64,000 bases of DNA, taken from NCBI RefSeq assembly GCF_020715565.1, contig NZ_CP085839.1, positions 2,790,001-2,854,000 on the forward strand, written 5' to 3'. This DNA comes from Nocardioides sp. Kera G14. Lineage in GTDB: Bacteria; Actinomycetota; Actinomycetes; Propionibacteriales; Nocardioidaceae. Each line of letters begins with the position of its first letter. Positions within the stretch are counted from its first letter, which is position 1. Under the pieces are notes generated by a model that was given only the letters and a program-made list of their open reading frames with translations, had not been told where the DNA came from and searched no databases. A program made the position numbers and the translations under genes. Below, one piece after another: positions 43,334 to 52,203 of this stretch.

Positions 43334-44404
43334 TCAGCGCTTGGTTTTCGGAGCGAAGATCGATGAGATGATGCGGGCCACGAGGTTGAGCAGCATCACG
43401 ATGACGATGAGGATCAGGGCCGCGGACCAGGCGTTCTGGTAGCCCTGCGGGGTAGCCGTCGAGTACTGGGTCATGATGAAGACCGGCAGGGTCATCATGC
43501 GGCCGTCGAAGAGGTTCCAGTTGACCTGCTCGAGTGTGCCGACCGCCACCAGGAGCGGCGCGGTCTCGCCGATGACACGCGAGATCGCGAGCACGATGCC
43601 GGTCACGATGCCGGCGAACGCCGTGGGGATGACGACCTTGGTGATCGTCCGCCACTTCGGCACACCGAGGGCGTACGACGCCTCCCGCAGGTCCGCCGGG
43701 ACGAGCCGCATCATCTCCTCGGCCGAGCGGACGACCGTCGGGATCATGAGCAGCGACAGCGCGATCGAGCCCATCAGGCCCATCCGCGTGCCGACACCGA
43801 AGACCAGCGAGAAGAGCGCCAGCGCGAAGAGACCGGCGACGATCGACGGGATGCCCGTCATGACGTCGACGAGGAACGTGATGATCCGGCCGATCCGGTT
43901 CCTGCCGGCGTACTCGGTCAGGTAGATGGCGGTGAAGAGACCGATCGGCACCGAGATCACGATCGCGCCGAGCGTGACCATGAGCGAGCCGATCAGGGCG
44001 TGATAGAGACCGCCGCCCACCTCGAGCTTGCCCGTCTCGGGGTTGAGCCGCTGCACCATGTCGTGCGTCAGCAGGTCGGTGTTGACGCCGGGGACGCCGT
44101 TCTTGATCACCGTGTAGAGCAACCAGATCAGCGGCACCAGGGCGACCAGGAAGGCCGCCCAGATGACGGCGGTGACGAAGCGGTCCATGGCGGCGCGGCG
44201 GTTCTCGACGATGCCTGCCCACAGCGGGATCACGACCAGCGTGATCAGGCCGCCGATGAGGACGAAGGGCACCGGGCCCCAGCCGAGGAGCAGCGCCAGC
44301 AGGCCGGCCACCGCGAAGGAGGCGATCAGCGCGAGCCAGATGGCGTACGCCGGCAGCCGGGCGCCGCCCAGCGTGGCGGTCGGGGAGAGCTGCGAGGTCG
44401 TCAT
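43334..44404 (-). CDS. pstA: Phosphate ABC transporter permease PstA
   Basis: This 356-aa permease has the core PstA motifs [16 protein letters not shown] and [19 protein letters not shown], then [10 protein letters not shown]. It carries an additional N-terminal region (about 70-80 residues) with two extra hydrophobic segments, which is common in actinobacteria. Its ATG overlaps the pstC stop (ATGA). Confidence 0.95.
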   Translation of the reverse strand: MTTSQLSPTATLGGARLPAYAIWLALIASFAVAGLLALLLGWGPVPFVLIGGLITLVVIPLWAGIVENRRAAMDRFVTAVIWAAFLVALVPLIWLLYTVIKNGVPGVNTDLLTHDMVQRLNPETGKLEVGGGLYHALIGSLMVTLGAIVISVPIGLFTAIYLTEYAGRNRIGRIITFLVDVMTGIPSIVAGLFALALFSLVFGVGTRMGLMGSIALSLLMIPTVVRSAEEMMRLVPADLREASYALGVPKWRTITKVVIPTAFAGIVTGIVLAISRVIGETAPLLVAVGTLEQVNWNLFDGRMMTLPVFIMTQYSTATPQGYQNAWSAALILIVIVMLLNLVARIISSIFAPKTKR

Positions 44405-45345
44405 CGGGCATCCCTCCGCGAGGCGATGAAGCGGGCGGAGAAGTTCACGAGGAAGGTGAAGAGGAAGAGCACGAGACCGGTGGCGAGCAGCACGGTCTGG
44501 ATGCGGTTGTCCTCGGCCTTGTAGTTCGCCGCGATGTTGGAGGCGATCGTCGCCGGGTTGGTCGAGGAGATGAGGTTGAGCGTCACGATCGGCGTCGCCG
44601 ACAGGACCATCGCCACGGCCATCGTCTCGCCGAGTGCGCGGCCCAGGCCCAGCATCACGGCGGCGATCATGCCGGAGCGGGCGTTTGGGAAGACCGCGAG
44701 CCGGATCGTCTCCCAACGGGTCGCGCCGAGCGCGAGCGCCGCCTCCTCGTTGAGGCGCGGCGTCTGCAGGAAGACCTCACGGCTGATCGCGGTGATGATC
44801 GGGATGCACATGATCGCCAGCACGATGCCGGCGACGAGGATGGTGCGGCCCGTCGACGAGGCCGGGCCCTTGAAGAACGGCAGCCAGCCGGCGTGGTCGT
44901 CGAGCCAGCGCTGCACGGGCTGTGAGGAGACCGCGAGCGAGCGGGCTCCCCACAGGCCGAAGACGACCGACGGCACGGCGGCCAGCAGGTCGATGATGTA
45001 GGCGACAGGAGTCGCGATCCGCTTCGGCGCGTAGTGCGTGATGAAGAGCGCCAGGGCGAAGGAGAACGGCACCGCGATCACCAGCGCGATCAGCGCCGCG
45101 AGCGTGGTGCCGAACAGGAGCCGGCCGACGTACCCCCACGCGTTCGTGGAGGACGGACCATAGACCTCGGAATCGGCCGCGAAGCCGGGAAGACCCTTGA
45201 TGGCAAGGAAGATGAAGACCGCTGCCAGGGTGACGAGGATGGTCAGGCCGGAGGCAAGGGCGACACGGGAGAAGACCCGGTCGCCCTTGCCGTAGGACCC
45301 GCCAGCCGTCAGCTCGGTGGAGTCAACGGTTGGCGCGGTGGTCAC
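44401..45345 (-). CDS. pstC: Phosphate ABC transporter permease PstC
   Basis: This 314-aa permease contains LLAAVPSVVFGLWGA, PRLNEEAALALGATRWETIR and GRALGETMAVAMV, diagnostic for PstC. About six membrane segments are visible. The GTG start overlaps the pstS stop (GTGA) and the 3' end overlaps pstA. Confidence 0.96.
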   Translation of the reverse strand: MTTAPTVDSTELTAGGSYGKGDRVFSRVALASGLTILVTLAAVFIFLAIKGLPGFAADSEVYGPSSTNAWGYVGRLLFGTTLAALIALVIAVPFSFALALFITHYAPKRIATPVAYIIDLLAAVPSVVFGLWGARSLAVSSQPVQRWLDDHAGWLPFFKGPASSTGRTILVAGIVLAIMCIPIITAISREVFLQTPRLNEEAALALGATRWETIRLAVFPNARSGMIAAVMLGLGRALGETMAVAMVLSATPIVTLNLISSTNPATIASNIAANYKAEDNRIQTVLLATGLVLFLFTFLVNFSARFIASRRDAR

Positions 45346-46451
45346 TTCGCAGCGATCTTCTCGAGGATCGCGTTGGCCTTGTCAGCCACGTCCGACGGGA
45401 GCGGAGCCGAGAGGGCGTTGGCCGCAGCCGCCTTCTGACCCGTCTCGGAGACGACGAACTCGCCGAAGCCCTTGACGATGTCGGCGGTGGCCTTGTCGTC
45501 GTACGTCGGGCAGGCGATCAGGTAGGACACCAGGAAGACCGGGTAGACCGACGCGTCGGTGCCGTCACGCTTGATGTCGTAGACGAGCTGCGAGTCGGCG
45601 CCGTCGACGACGGTCGACGCGGCGAGACCGGCGGCAGCCCCGTCGGCCGACGGGGCGACGAAGGAGTCGCCGACCTTGACCGAGACCTTGCCGAGCTTGG
45701 TGGAGGCCACGGCGGAGTCGTCGGCGTAGCCGATGGTGCCCTCGCCGTCCTGGATGGCGCCGACGACACCGGAGGTGCCCTCAGCGGCCTCACCGGTCTG
45801 GACGGGCCAGTCGCTGCTGTGCTCGGTCTTCCAGGCACCGCCCGACGCCTTGAACAGGTAGTCGGTGAAGTTGTCGGTGGTGCCCGAGGAGTCGCTGCGG
45901 TGCACCGGCGAGATGGCGGTGGCCGGAAGCTTGGCGTCAGGGTTCAGCGCGGTGATCGCCGGGTCGTTCCACGTCTTGATCTGGCCGGCGAAGATCTTCG
46001 CGATCGTCGAGGCGTCGAGGTTGAGCGTGGAGATGCCCGTGAGGTTGAACGCGATGTCGATCGGGGACACGAAGACCGGGACCTCGATCGGGTCCGAGCC
46101 GCCGCACGCGGCGGTGGCCTTGGACATGTCCTCGTCCGGGATCGCGGAGTCGGAACCGGCGAACTTGTAGGCGCCGGAGTAGAAGTTGTCGCGACCCGTG
46201 CCGGAACCGACCGGGTCGTACGTGATCGTCACGTCGGGGTTGTCGGCACCGAAGCCGGCACGCCAGGCCTCCTGGGCCTTCTCCTGCGCGGACGAGCCAC
46301 CAGCGGCGACCGTGCCCGAGAGGCCCGACGAGCCGGAACCCGAGTCACCGGCGGAATCGCCGTCGGAGGAGCCGCAGGCGGCGAGGCTGGCAACGGCCGC
46401 GAGGGCGGCGACGCCGGGGATGAGCACCCGGCGGAGGGAAGTGGTGGTCAC
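45342..46451 (-). CDS. pstS: Phosphate-binding lipoprotein PstS
   Basis: This 369-aa lipoprotein has an N-terminal signal with lipobox LAAC (near residue 26). Motifs GTVAAGGSSAQEKAQEAW, YDPVGSGTGRDNF, SDSAIPDEDM, HRSDSSGTTDNFTDYL and WPVQTGEAAEGTSGV line the phosphate pocket. AGGAG precedes the GTG at 46451 by 8 nt. It heads the pstSCAB-DUF47-pit run, and two GTTCAC-type motifs lie upstream. Confidence 0.96.
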   Translation of the reverse strand: MTTTSLRRVLIPGVAALAAVASLAACGSSDGDSAGDSGSGSSGLSGTVAAGGSSAQEKAQEAWRAGFGADNPDVTITYDPVGSGTGRDNFYSGAYKFAGSDSAIPDEDMSKATAACGGSDPIEVPVFVSPIDIAFNLTGISTLNLDASTIAKIFAGQIKTWNDPAITALNPDAKLPATAISPVHRSDSSGTTDNFTDYLFKASGGAWKTEHSSDWPVQTGEAAEGTSGVVGAIQDGEGTIGYADDSAVASTKLGKVSVKVGDSFVAPSADGAAAGLAASTVVDGADSQLVYDIKRDGTDASVYPVFLVSYLIACPTYDDKATADIVKGFGEFVVSETGQKAAAANALSAPLPSDVADKANAILEKIAAK

Positions 46452-46525
46452 TTCGGGACTCCTAGATCTTTCGAGGTTGTCGCGGCTGACCGTAGGTAGC
46501 CGAGATGACCTCACGGAAGGCCAAG

Positions 46526-46597
46526 GTGAACGGGAGGTGTACCGGGCATGCCGTCTCAGTAACGGCGAGCGGGAGGCGCGGCGAAGCTCACGTGAAC
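46526..46597 (-). promoter_or_regulatory. Possible PHO-box motifs upstream of pstS
   Basis: On the minus strand, GTTCACCTTGG (46521-46531) and GTTCACGTGAG (46587-46597) resemble single PHO-box units (Streptomyces-type GTTCACC repeats). They are not adjacent direct repeats as in a full box, so the assignment is weak. Confidence 0.3.
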
Positions 46598-46617
46598 AAG
46601 GCAGCCGGGACCTTGAC

Positions 46618-47484
46618 TCACAGCCGCTCGGTGGCGCATACAACGCCTTTTCGGAGGTGTACGACGACGACCTCCCCCTTCTCCAGGCCGGGATCCTTCA
46701 TCCCCAGAGCACGGAAGACCTCGGGGAGGACGGGCCGGTGGCTGCAGACCGCCACGGGCCTCCGGCCCGGCAGCGTCGCGACCAGCTGGTGGATCGCGGT
46801 GGGGTCCTCGAGCTCCTCAGTCAGCGCGGATTCGCGCTCCATCGGGAGGTCGGCAGCGCCGGCGTAGGGCGCGAAGGTCTCCACGCAACGCGTGCTGGGG
46901 CTCGTGACGAGTCGGGCGACGCCGTACGCCTCGAGGACGGCGACGAGCTGGGCGGCCTGGACGCGGCCGGTCGCGAGCAGGGGTCGGAGCCGGTCGTCCC
47001 CGTGCCAGGTCCGGCGCGCACGGGAGAGCGCATGCCGGACGACGATCACGGTCTCGGTGCGCTTGGGCTGCACGAGCGCCTCGCTCAGGGTGGCGCGGTC
47101 GTGCGGATAGGTGAGCCGGCGTCGCGCCTTGTCGACGGGGACCCAGGCGACCTCGTCGATCTCGTCGTTGGGCACGTAGTCGTCGATGTCGACGACGTTG
47201 TCGGGGCGGACGCGGCCGATCCAGTAGAAGACCTGCTTCATCCCCCGGCTCGTGCGATAGCGCTGGGAGGCGAGGGGGCGCGCCAGTCGGATCCGGAGCC
47301 CGGTCTCCTCCTCGACTTCGCGCACCGCGGCGGCCACCGCGAGCTCGCCACGGTCGCGCTTGCCCTTGGGGAAGGACCAGTCGTCGTACCGCGGGCGGTG
47401 CACCAACAGCACCTCGCCACCCTTGCTGCCGGGGCGGAACACGACCGCACCGGCCGCGATGATGTCCGTCTTCCGCAGCGTCAC
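46618..47484 (-). CDS. mutT1: MutT1-like NUDIX hydrolase fused to histidine phosphatase
   Basis: This 288-aa fusion has an N-terminal NUDIX box (GELAVAAAVREVEEETGL, with upstream FPKGKRDRG). The C-terminal half is a histidine phosphatase with VRHALSRARR and VCSHRPVLPEV. It resembles M. tuberculosis MutT1, which sanitises 8-oxo-GTP and hydrolyses ApnA-type compounds and lies next to ppk there, as I recall. The GTG at 47484 gives VTLRKTDIIAAGAVVF; an ATG at 47505 would overlap the divergent gene start. Confidence 0.88.
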   Translation of the reverse strand: MTLRKTDIIAAGAVVFRPGSKGGEVLLVHRPRYDDWSFPKGKRDRGELAVAAAVREVEEETGLRIRLARPLASQRYRTSRGMKQVFYWIGRVRPDNVVDIDDYVPNDEIDEVAWVPVDKARRRLTYPHDRATLSEALVQPKRTETVIVVRHALSRARRTWHGDDRLRPLLATGRVQAAQLVAVLEAYGVARLVTSPSTRCVETFAPYAGAADLPMERESALTEELEDPTAIHQLVATLPGRRPVAVCSHRPVLPEVFRALGMKDPGLEKGEVVVVHLRKGVVCATERL

Positions 47485-47503
47485 CCCAATAGTGTGTCTG
47501 ATC

Positions 47504-48511
47504 ATGCTCAGGACTGTGGAGGCGCGGCGCCGGCTGGCGGTCGTCGTGGCCGCGGTCGTCGTGCTGCTGCTGATCTGGGGCGGCGCCTCGTGGTGGAGTG
47601 CCGCGCACCGCTCGCAGCTCGTGCGCGGCCTGTCGCTGGTGCCGGGCGATGCGCAGCGCGTCTCCTGGACCGACTGGTCCGCCGTCACCGACTCCGTCGG
47701 CACCAAGGGCGGCACGGAGGGGGTCCTGTCGCGTGCGTACGACGCCGACCTCTCCGCCGTCTCGGCGCTGACTACCTCGGCGCCGGCCCTCGACAAGCTC
47801 GGCCTGCCGCTCACCGACGTCGACTGGGAGCTCTTCGCCCAGGCCGACGACGGCGCGGTCGAGCTCCTCCACCTCGCCGACGCCTCGCGCTGGGAGTCGC
47901 GCCTGGCACAGGCCGGGTGGACGAAGTCCGGAGGCGTGTACGACGGCTCCAACGTCGTTCCCGACCTGGACCTCACGCCCGAGCTCACCTACGTGACGCG
48001 ACGCGGTGACGTGTTGGTCGCCAGCGACAACCCCGACTACGCGGTGAAGGTCGCCGACCAGGACTTCATCCCGCCCTCGGCCTCCATGGTCGAGGCCGCG
48101 AAGGGCCTCGACTCCCCGGTCGCCGGCGTCGTCTTCAGCGGCGACTACACCTGCGGCCACCTCGCGATGAGCCAGGCCGACGACGTCGACCAGGCCCAGG
48201 CACGCGTGCTGCTCAAGGCCGCCGGGACCGTCGATCCGATCGACGCCTTCGCGTTCGCCTATGCACCCGACGGGGACGCGCGGGTCTCGATGGAGTTCGA
48301 GAACGACGACGTCGCCAAGCACAACGCCGACGCCCGTGCCACGCTCGCCTCAGGGGATGCGCCCGGACAGGGCGGCAGCTTCCGCGACCGCTTCACGCTC
48401 GGCCGGGTCGAGGCGCACGGCTCCCGCGTCACCATGGACCTGAAGCCGAAGAAGGGCCAGTCGGTCCTGTCCGACCTCTCCAGCGGCCCCGTGTTGTGGG
48501 CGTCGTGCTGA
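47504..48511 (+). CDS. Membrane-anchored exported protein of unknown function
   Basis: This 335-aa protein has one N-terminal hydrophobic helix (RRRLAVVVAAVVVLLLIWGG) and a large extracytoplasmic domain with no motif I recognise (SWTDWSAVTDSVG, FAQADDGAVELLHLAD, GVVFSGDYTCGHLAMS). Two cysteines are present, one in DYTCGH and one at the C-terminus. It is divergent from the MutT1-like gene with a gap of only 19 nt between the two start codons. Function unknown. Confidence 0.78.
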   Translation: MLRTVEARRRLAVVVAAVVVLLLIWGGASWWSAAHRSQLVRGLSLVPGDAQRVSWTDWSAVTDSVGTKGGTEGVLSRAYDADLSAVSALTTSAPALDKLGLPLTDVDWELFAQADDGAVELLHLADASRWESRLAQAGWTKSGGVYDGSNVVPDLDLTPELTYVTRRGDVLVASDNPDYAVKVADQDFIPPSASMVEAAKGLDSPVAGVVFSGDYTCGHLAMSQADDVDQAQARVLLKAAGTVDPIDAFAFAYAPDGDARVSMEFENDDVAKHNADARATLASGDAPGQGGSFRDRFTLGRVEAHGSRVTMDLKPKKGQSVLSDLSSGPVLWASC

Positions 48512-48513
48512 GG

Positions 48514-48660
48514 TCAGCGCGCGAGCCCCAGGATCTCGTCGATCTCGCTCTGGGACAGGTGCTCGTCGGTCTCTGAGGCGGCCACGATCAGGTTGGTGGT
48601 GAGCTCCACCTCATGCATCAACTCAGTGTCCTCGAGCGAGGAGTCGAACGACTCGGTCAC
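48514..48660 (-). CDS. Small acidic protein of unknown function
   Basis: A 48-aa acidic protein (VTESFDSSLEDTELMHEVEL, ending EIDEILGLAR) would start at a GTG at 48660. Codon use and acidic helical character look coding, and it is convergent with the exported-protein gene 2 nt away. The ribosome binding site is weak. It is followed upstream by the cspA terminator. Confidence 0.45.
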   Translation of the reverse strand: MTESFDSSLEDTELMHEVELTTNLIVAASETDEHLSQSEIDEILGLAR

Positions 48661-48728
48661 GGGGACCTGTCTACCCCATTCCGACGGTGCGCAAACACCG
48701 AACGGAGGGACAACAGGAGGAAATGCCA

Positions 48729-48760
48729 AAGGCCGGTGCCCCCGTGGGGACACCGGCCTT
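48729..48760 (-). terminator. Terminator-like hairpin downstream of cspA
   Basis: Arms AAGGCCGGTG (48729-48738) and CACCGGCCTT (48751-48760), extended by CCCC/GGGG, form a strong stem. It lies 17 nt after the cspA stop on the minus strand. The T-tract is short (TTT). Confidence 0.7.
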
Positions 48761-48777
48761 CGTCGTCTCAGATGAGA

Positions 48778-48981
48778 TCAGAGGGCGCGAACGTTCTCCG
48801 CCTGCGGACCCTTCGGGCCCTGCGTGACGTCGAACTCGACCTTCTGGTTCTCGTCGAGGGACTTGTAGCCATTGGTCTGGATGGCCGAGTAGTGCACGAA
48901 GACGTCGTCGCCGCCGTCCTCCTGCGCAATGAAGCCGAAGCCCTTCTCAGCGTTGAACCACTTAACGGTGCCCTGAGCCAT
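48778..48981 (-). CDS. cspA: Cold-shock protein
   Basis: This 67-aa OB-fold protein has RNP1 KGFGFIA and RNP2 VFVHYSAI, and starts [12 protein letters not shown]. It binds single-stranded nucleic acid and melts RNA structure. AAGGAG lies about 10 nt before the ATG. A 220-nt leader with nested inverted repeats separates it from the DUF3073 gene. Confidence 0.97.
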   Translation of the reverse strand: MAQGTVKWFNAEKGFGFIAQEDGGDDVFVHYSAIQTNGYKSLDENQKVEFDVTQGPKGPQAENVRAL

Positions 48982-48996
48982 GTGCTCTGTTCTCCT

Positions 48997-49059
48997 TCGT
49001 TTGGGCGAGAGACTGCCAGCTTCGGCAGCCTCACAACTCATGCTGCCTTCGCCAAACGA
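48997..49059 (-). promoter_or_regulatory. Structured 5' leader of the cold-shock gene
   Basis: TCGTTTGGGCGA (48997-49008) pairs with TCGCCAAACGA (49049-49059) with one bulge, and CTGCC/GGCAG (49013-49017, 49024-49028) forms an inner hairpin. The outer stem directly abuts the AAGGAG ribosome binding site, so it may affect translation with temperature. Confidence 0.45.
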
Positions 49060-49201
49060 CGGAACTGCACCTGTTGCATGAACGACCCTACCAATGTCGA
49101 CCCGAATGCAAACCATCCCGGCGAAGGAAATTCACGACGACCGCGTGAAGGTTCTGCAACAGACGTGTGACGGAACGTTCCGCGCACGTCCGCGAGCCAC
49201 C

Positions 49202-49387
49202 TCAGTCGCGCGAGTCCTCCGAGTAATCCGACCAGACGCCGTAGTCGACGTCCTGCTCGCTCTCTACAGGATGCTCACTTCCGCCGTGCAACTCGCGCGC
49301 CAAGGCACCGAAGTCGGTGTCCTGAGTGCGGTACTTGAGGTCGCGTGCGACCTTCGTCTGCTTGGCTTTCGCTCGGCCGCGCCCCAT
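49202..49387 (-). CDS. DUF3073 protein
   Basis: This 61-aa basic-then-acidic protein starts MGRGRAKAKQTKVARDLKYR, a perfect DUF3073 N-terminus, and ends in an acidic tail. The family is confined to actinobacteria and its function is unknown. It lies downstream of purM, in the order I recall for M. tuberculosis (purF, purM, Rv0810c). Confidence 0.92.
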   Translation of the reverse strand: MGRGRAKAKQTKVARDLKYRTQDTDFGALARELHGGSEHPVESEQDVDYGVWSDYSEDSRD

Positions 49388-49555
49388 AGGGTCAGCCCCC
49401 TCGCACGTAGGCCGGGGCCACAGGCTCCCGGACGATCACAGTATTTTCGTGAGGCCCACGGTACCTGTTCGGATGCCACCAACGCACACCGACGTCCGAA
49501 TCTGTGTTCGCCTCTGGCGAAAGTAACGCTCGAACGTGTTCTACATCACAAAGAA

Positions 49556-50617
49556 CTACCAGCCGGCGTGCTGGCCGGTGAGCGTCACGCGGCCCTCGAG
49601 GCCGTTCGAGGCCGTCGTGACCTCGCCCGCGACCCAGGCGTCGATACCGCTCTCCTTGAGTACGCCGAGCGCCTGCTCGACCGCCTCGGGCGCGGTCAGC
49701 GCGACCATGCCGACACCCATGTTGAGCGTCGCCTCGATGTCCGGCTGCGGCACGTCGCCGGTGCGGCGGACGAGGTCGAAGATCGCACCCGGGGTCCAGG
49801 TGGAGCGGTCGATGGTGACGCTCACGGACGTCGGCAGGACGCGCTCGAGGTTGTTGGCCAGGCCGCCACCGGTGACGTGGCTCATCGCGTGCGTGGCCGT
49901 CTCGCGAGCCAGGCGGAGCGAGGGCTTGGTGTAGAGCCGGGTCGGCACGAGGAGCTCCTCGCCGAGGGTCCGGCCGAGCTCGTCGATGTGCTTGTCGAGC
50001 GGGATCTGCGCGTTGGTCAGCAGGACGTGCCGCACGAGGCTGTAGCCGTTGGAGTGCAGGCCGCTGGAGGCCATCGCGATCACGACGTCGCCCGACTGCA
50101 CCTTGTCGGGGCCGAGCATGCCGTCGGCCTCGACCACACCGGTCGTCGCGCCGGCGACGTCGTACTCCCCCGGCTTGAGCAGGCCGGGGTGCTCGGCGAT
50201 CTCGCCGCCGACGAGGGCCACACCGGCCTCGGCGCAGGCGTCGGCGATGCCGGTGACGATGGCGGTGATCGTCTCGGGAACGACCTTGCCGGTCGCGATG
50301 TAGTCGGTCATGAAGAGCGGCTCGGCGCCGCAGACGACGAGGTCGTCGACGACCATGCCGACCAGGTCGAAGCCGATCGTGTCGTGGAGGTCGAGGGCCT
50401 GCGCGATCGCGACCTTGGTGCCGACGCCGTCGGTGCTGGTCGCCAGGACCGGCTTGTCAAAGCGCTTGAGCGCGCTGGCGTCGAAGAGGCCGGCGAAGCC
50501 GCCCAGGCCGCCGATGACCTCAGGCCGCCGGGTCTTCGCGACAGCCGCCTTGAACATCTCGATCGCCGCATCCGCGGCGTGGATGTCGACACCGGCTTGG
50601 GCGTAGGCATTCGTCAC
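49556..50617 (-). CDS. purM: Phosphoribosylformylglycinamidine cyclo-ligase
   Basis: This 353-aa enzyme closes the imidazole ring to make AIR in purine synthesis. Motifs are STDGVGTKVAIAQAL, DLVGMVVDDLVVCGAEPLFMTDY, ALVGGEIAEHPG and SHVTGGGLANN. The GTG at 50617 gives the N-terminus VTNAYAQAGVDIHAAD, with AAAGG upstream. It follows purF, as expected. Confidence 0.97.
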   Translation of the reverse strand: MTNAYAQAGVDIHAADAAIEMFKAAVAKTRRPEVIGGLGGFAGLFDASALKRFDKPVLATSTDGVGTKVAIAQALDLHDTIGFDLVGMVVDDLVVCGAEPLFMTDYIATGKVVPETITAIVTGIADACAEAGVALVGGEIAEHPGLLKPGEYDVAGATTGVVEADGMLGPDKVQSGDVVIAMASSGLHSNGYSLVRHVLLTNAQIPLDKHIDELGRTLGEELLVPTRLYTKPSLRLARETATHAMSHVTGGGLANNLERVLPTSVSVTIDRSTWTPGAIFDLVRRTGDVPQPDIEATLNMGVGMVALTAPEAVEQALGVLKESGIDAWVAGEVTTASNGLEGRVTLTGQHAGW

Positions 50618-50663
50618 TGGCTGGGCCTTTCGTCGATCGAGTAGCGCGCAGCGCGTATCGAGA

Positions 50664-52130
50664 TCACGGGTTGTTGAGGACGGGAAGGGCCTTGCCCATC
50701 GTCGGGGACTGGAGCGAGACCTCGAGCAGGTGCTTGCCGAGCTGGCTCTCGTCGGGCAGCGGGACGGGGTACTCGCCGGTGAAGCAGGCGGCACACAGCG
50801 ACGACTTCGGCTGCCGGGTCGAGTCGACCATGCCCTGCAGGGAGATGTAGCCCAGCGAGTCGGCGCCGATCGAGGAGGCGATCTCGTCGACCTCGAGGCC
50901 GTTGGCGATCAGCTCGGCCCGGGTGGCGAAGTCGATCCCGTAGAAGCACGGCCACTTCACCGGAGGTGACGAGATCCGGACGTGGACCTCGGCGGCACCG
51001 GCCTCGCGCAGCATCCGGATCTGGGCACGCTGGGTGTTGCCGCGGACGATCGAGTCGTCGACCACGACGATGCGCTTGCCGCGGATCATGTGCTCGAGCG
51101 CGTTGAGCTTGAGTCGGATGCCCAGCTGGCGGAGGGTCTGCGAGGGCTGGATGAACGTGCGGCCGACGTACGAGTTCTTGACGAAGCCCTGCCCGAACGG
51201 GATGCCGGACTCCTCGGCGTACCCGGTGGCGGCGGGGGTGCCGGACTCAGGGACCGGGATGACCAGGTCGGCGTCGACCGGGAACTCACGGGCGAGCTGG
51301 CGGCCCATCTCGACGCGGGCCTCGTGGACGCCGCGGCCGGCGATGTCCGCGTCGGGGCGGGCGAGGTAGACGTACTCGAAGACGCAGCCCTTGCGGTCGG
51401 GCTGGGCGAACTTGCGCGAGCGCAGACCGTCGGAGTTGATCACGATCAGCTCGCCGGGCTCGACCTCGCGGACGACGCTGGCACCGATGGTCGCGAGGGC
51501 GGCGTCCTCGGAGGCGACGACCCAGCCGTTGTCGAGTCGGCCGAGGACGAGCGGCCGGATGCCGTGGGGGTCTCGGGCGGCGTACAGCGTGTCCTCGTCC
51601 ATCCAGACGAGGCAGTAGGCGCCGCGGATCTGCGGGAGCAGCGCCATCGCGCGCTCCTCGACGGACTCGTCGGGGTGGTGCGCGAGGAGCTCGGTGAGGA
51701 GGCTGGTGTCGTTGGTGGAAACGGCGCCGGCTCCGTTGGAGCGCTGCATCTCCAGCTCGTCAGCGGGCGAGGGCAGCAGGTCGACCATCTCGCGCAGCTC
51801 GTGCGTGTTGACGATGTTGCCGTTGTGGCCGAGCGCGATCGAGCCGTGCGAGCTCGGGCGGAAGGTCGGCTGGGCGTTCTGCCAGGTGCTGGCTCCGGTG
51901 GTGGAGTAGCGCGCGTGACCCACGGCCATGTGGCCCTTGAGCGAGTCCAGCGTGGTCTCGTCGAAGACCTGGGAGACCAGGCCCATGTCCTTGTAGACGA
52001 GGATCTGTCGGCCGTTGCTCACCGCGATGCCAGCGGACTCCTGACCACGGTGCTGCAGGCTGTAGAGCCCGAAGTACGTCAGCTTGGAGACCTCTTCGCC
52101 CGGCGCCCATACGCCGAATACGCCGCACAC
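50664..52130 (-). CDS. purF: Amidophosphoribosyltransferase
   Basis: This 488-aa enzyme makes phosphoribosylamine from PRPP and glutamine. The GTG at 52130 is followed at once by TGC, so the N-terminal nucleophile Cys (CGVFGVW) is exposed after Met removal; longer starts would bury it. Motifs are LQHRGQESAGI, GHARYSTTG, GHNGNIVN and the PRPP loop VVVDDSIVRG. Typical Fe-S cysteines (RPDRKGC, CGIDFATR-like region, CAACF) are present. Confidence 0.96.
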   Translation of the reverse strand: MCGVFGVWAPGEEVSKLTYFGLYSLQHRGQESAGIAVSNGRQILVYKDMGLVSQVFDETTLDSLKGHMAVGHARYSTTGASTWQNAQPTFRPSSHGSIALGHNGNIVNTHELREMVDLLPSPADELEMQRSNGAGAVSTNDTSLLTELLAHHPDESVEERAMALLPQIRGAYCLVWMDEDTLYAARDPHGIRPLVLGRLDNGWVVASEDAALATIGASVVREVEPGELIVINSDGLRSRKFAQPDRKGCVFEYVYLARPDADIAGRGVHEARVEMGRQLAREFPVDADLVIPVPESGTPAATGYAEESGIPFGQGFVKNSYVGRTFIQPSQTLRQLGIRLKLNALEHMIRGKRIVVVDDSIVRGNTQRAQIRMLREAGAAEVHVRISSPPVKWPCFYGIDFATRAELIANGLEVDEIASSIGADSLGYISLQGMVDSTRQPKSSLCAACFTGEYPVPLPDESQLGKHLLEVSLQSPTMGKALPVLNNP

Positions 52131-52203
52131 GTCGATTAGTCTACGGTCGCCGCCGGGATACACCGATTCCACAGGCAAGACCCACCGAACCCCAAGGTGC
52201 CCC

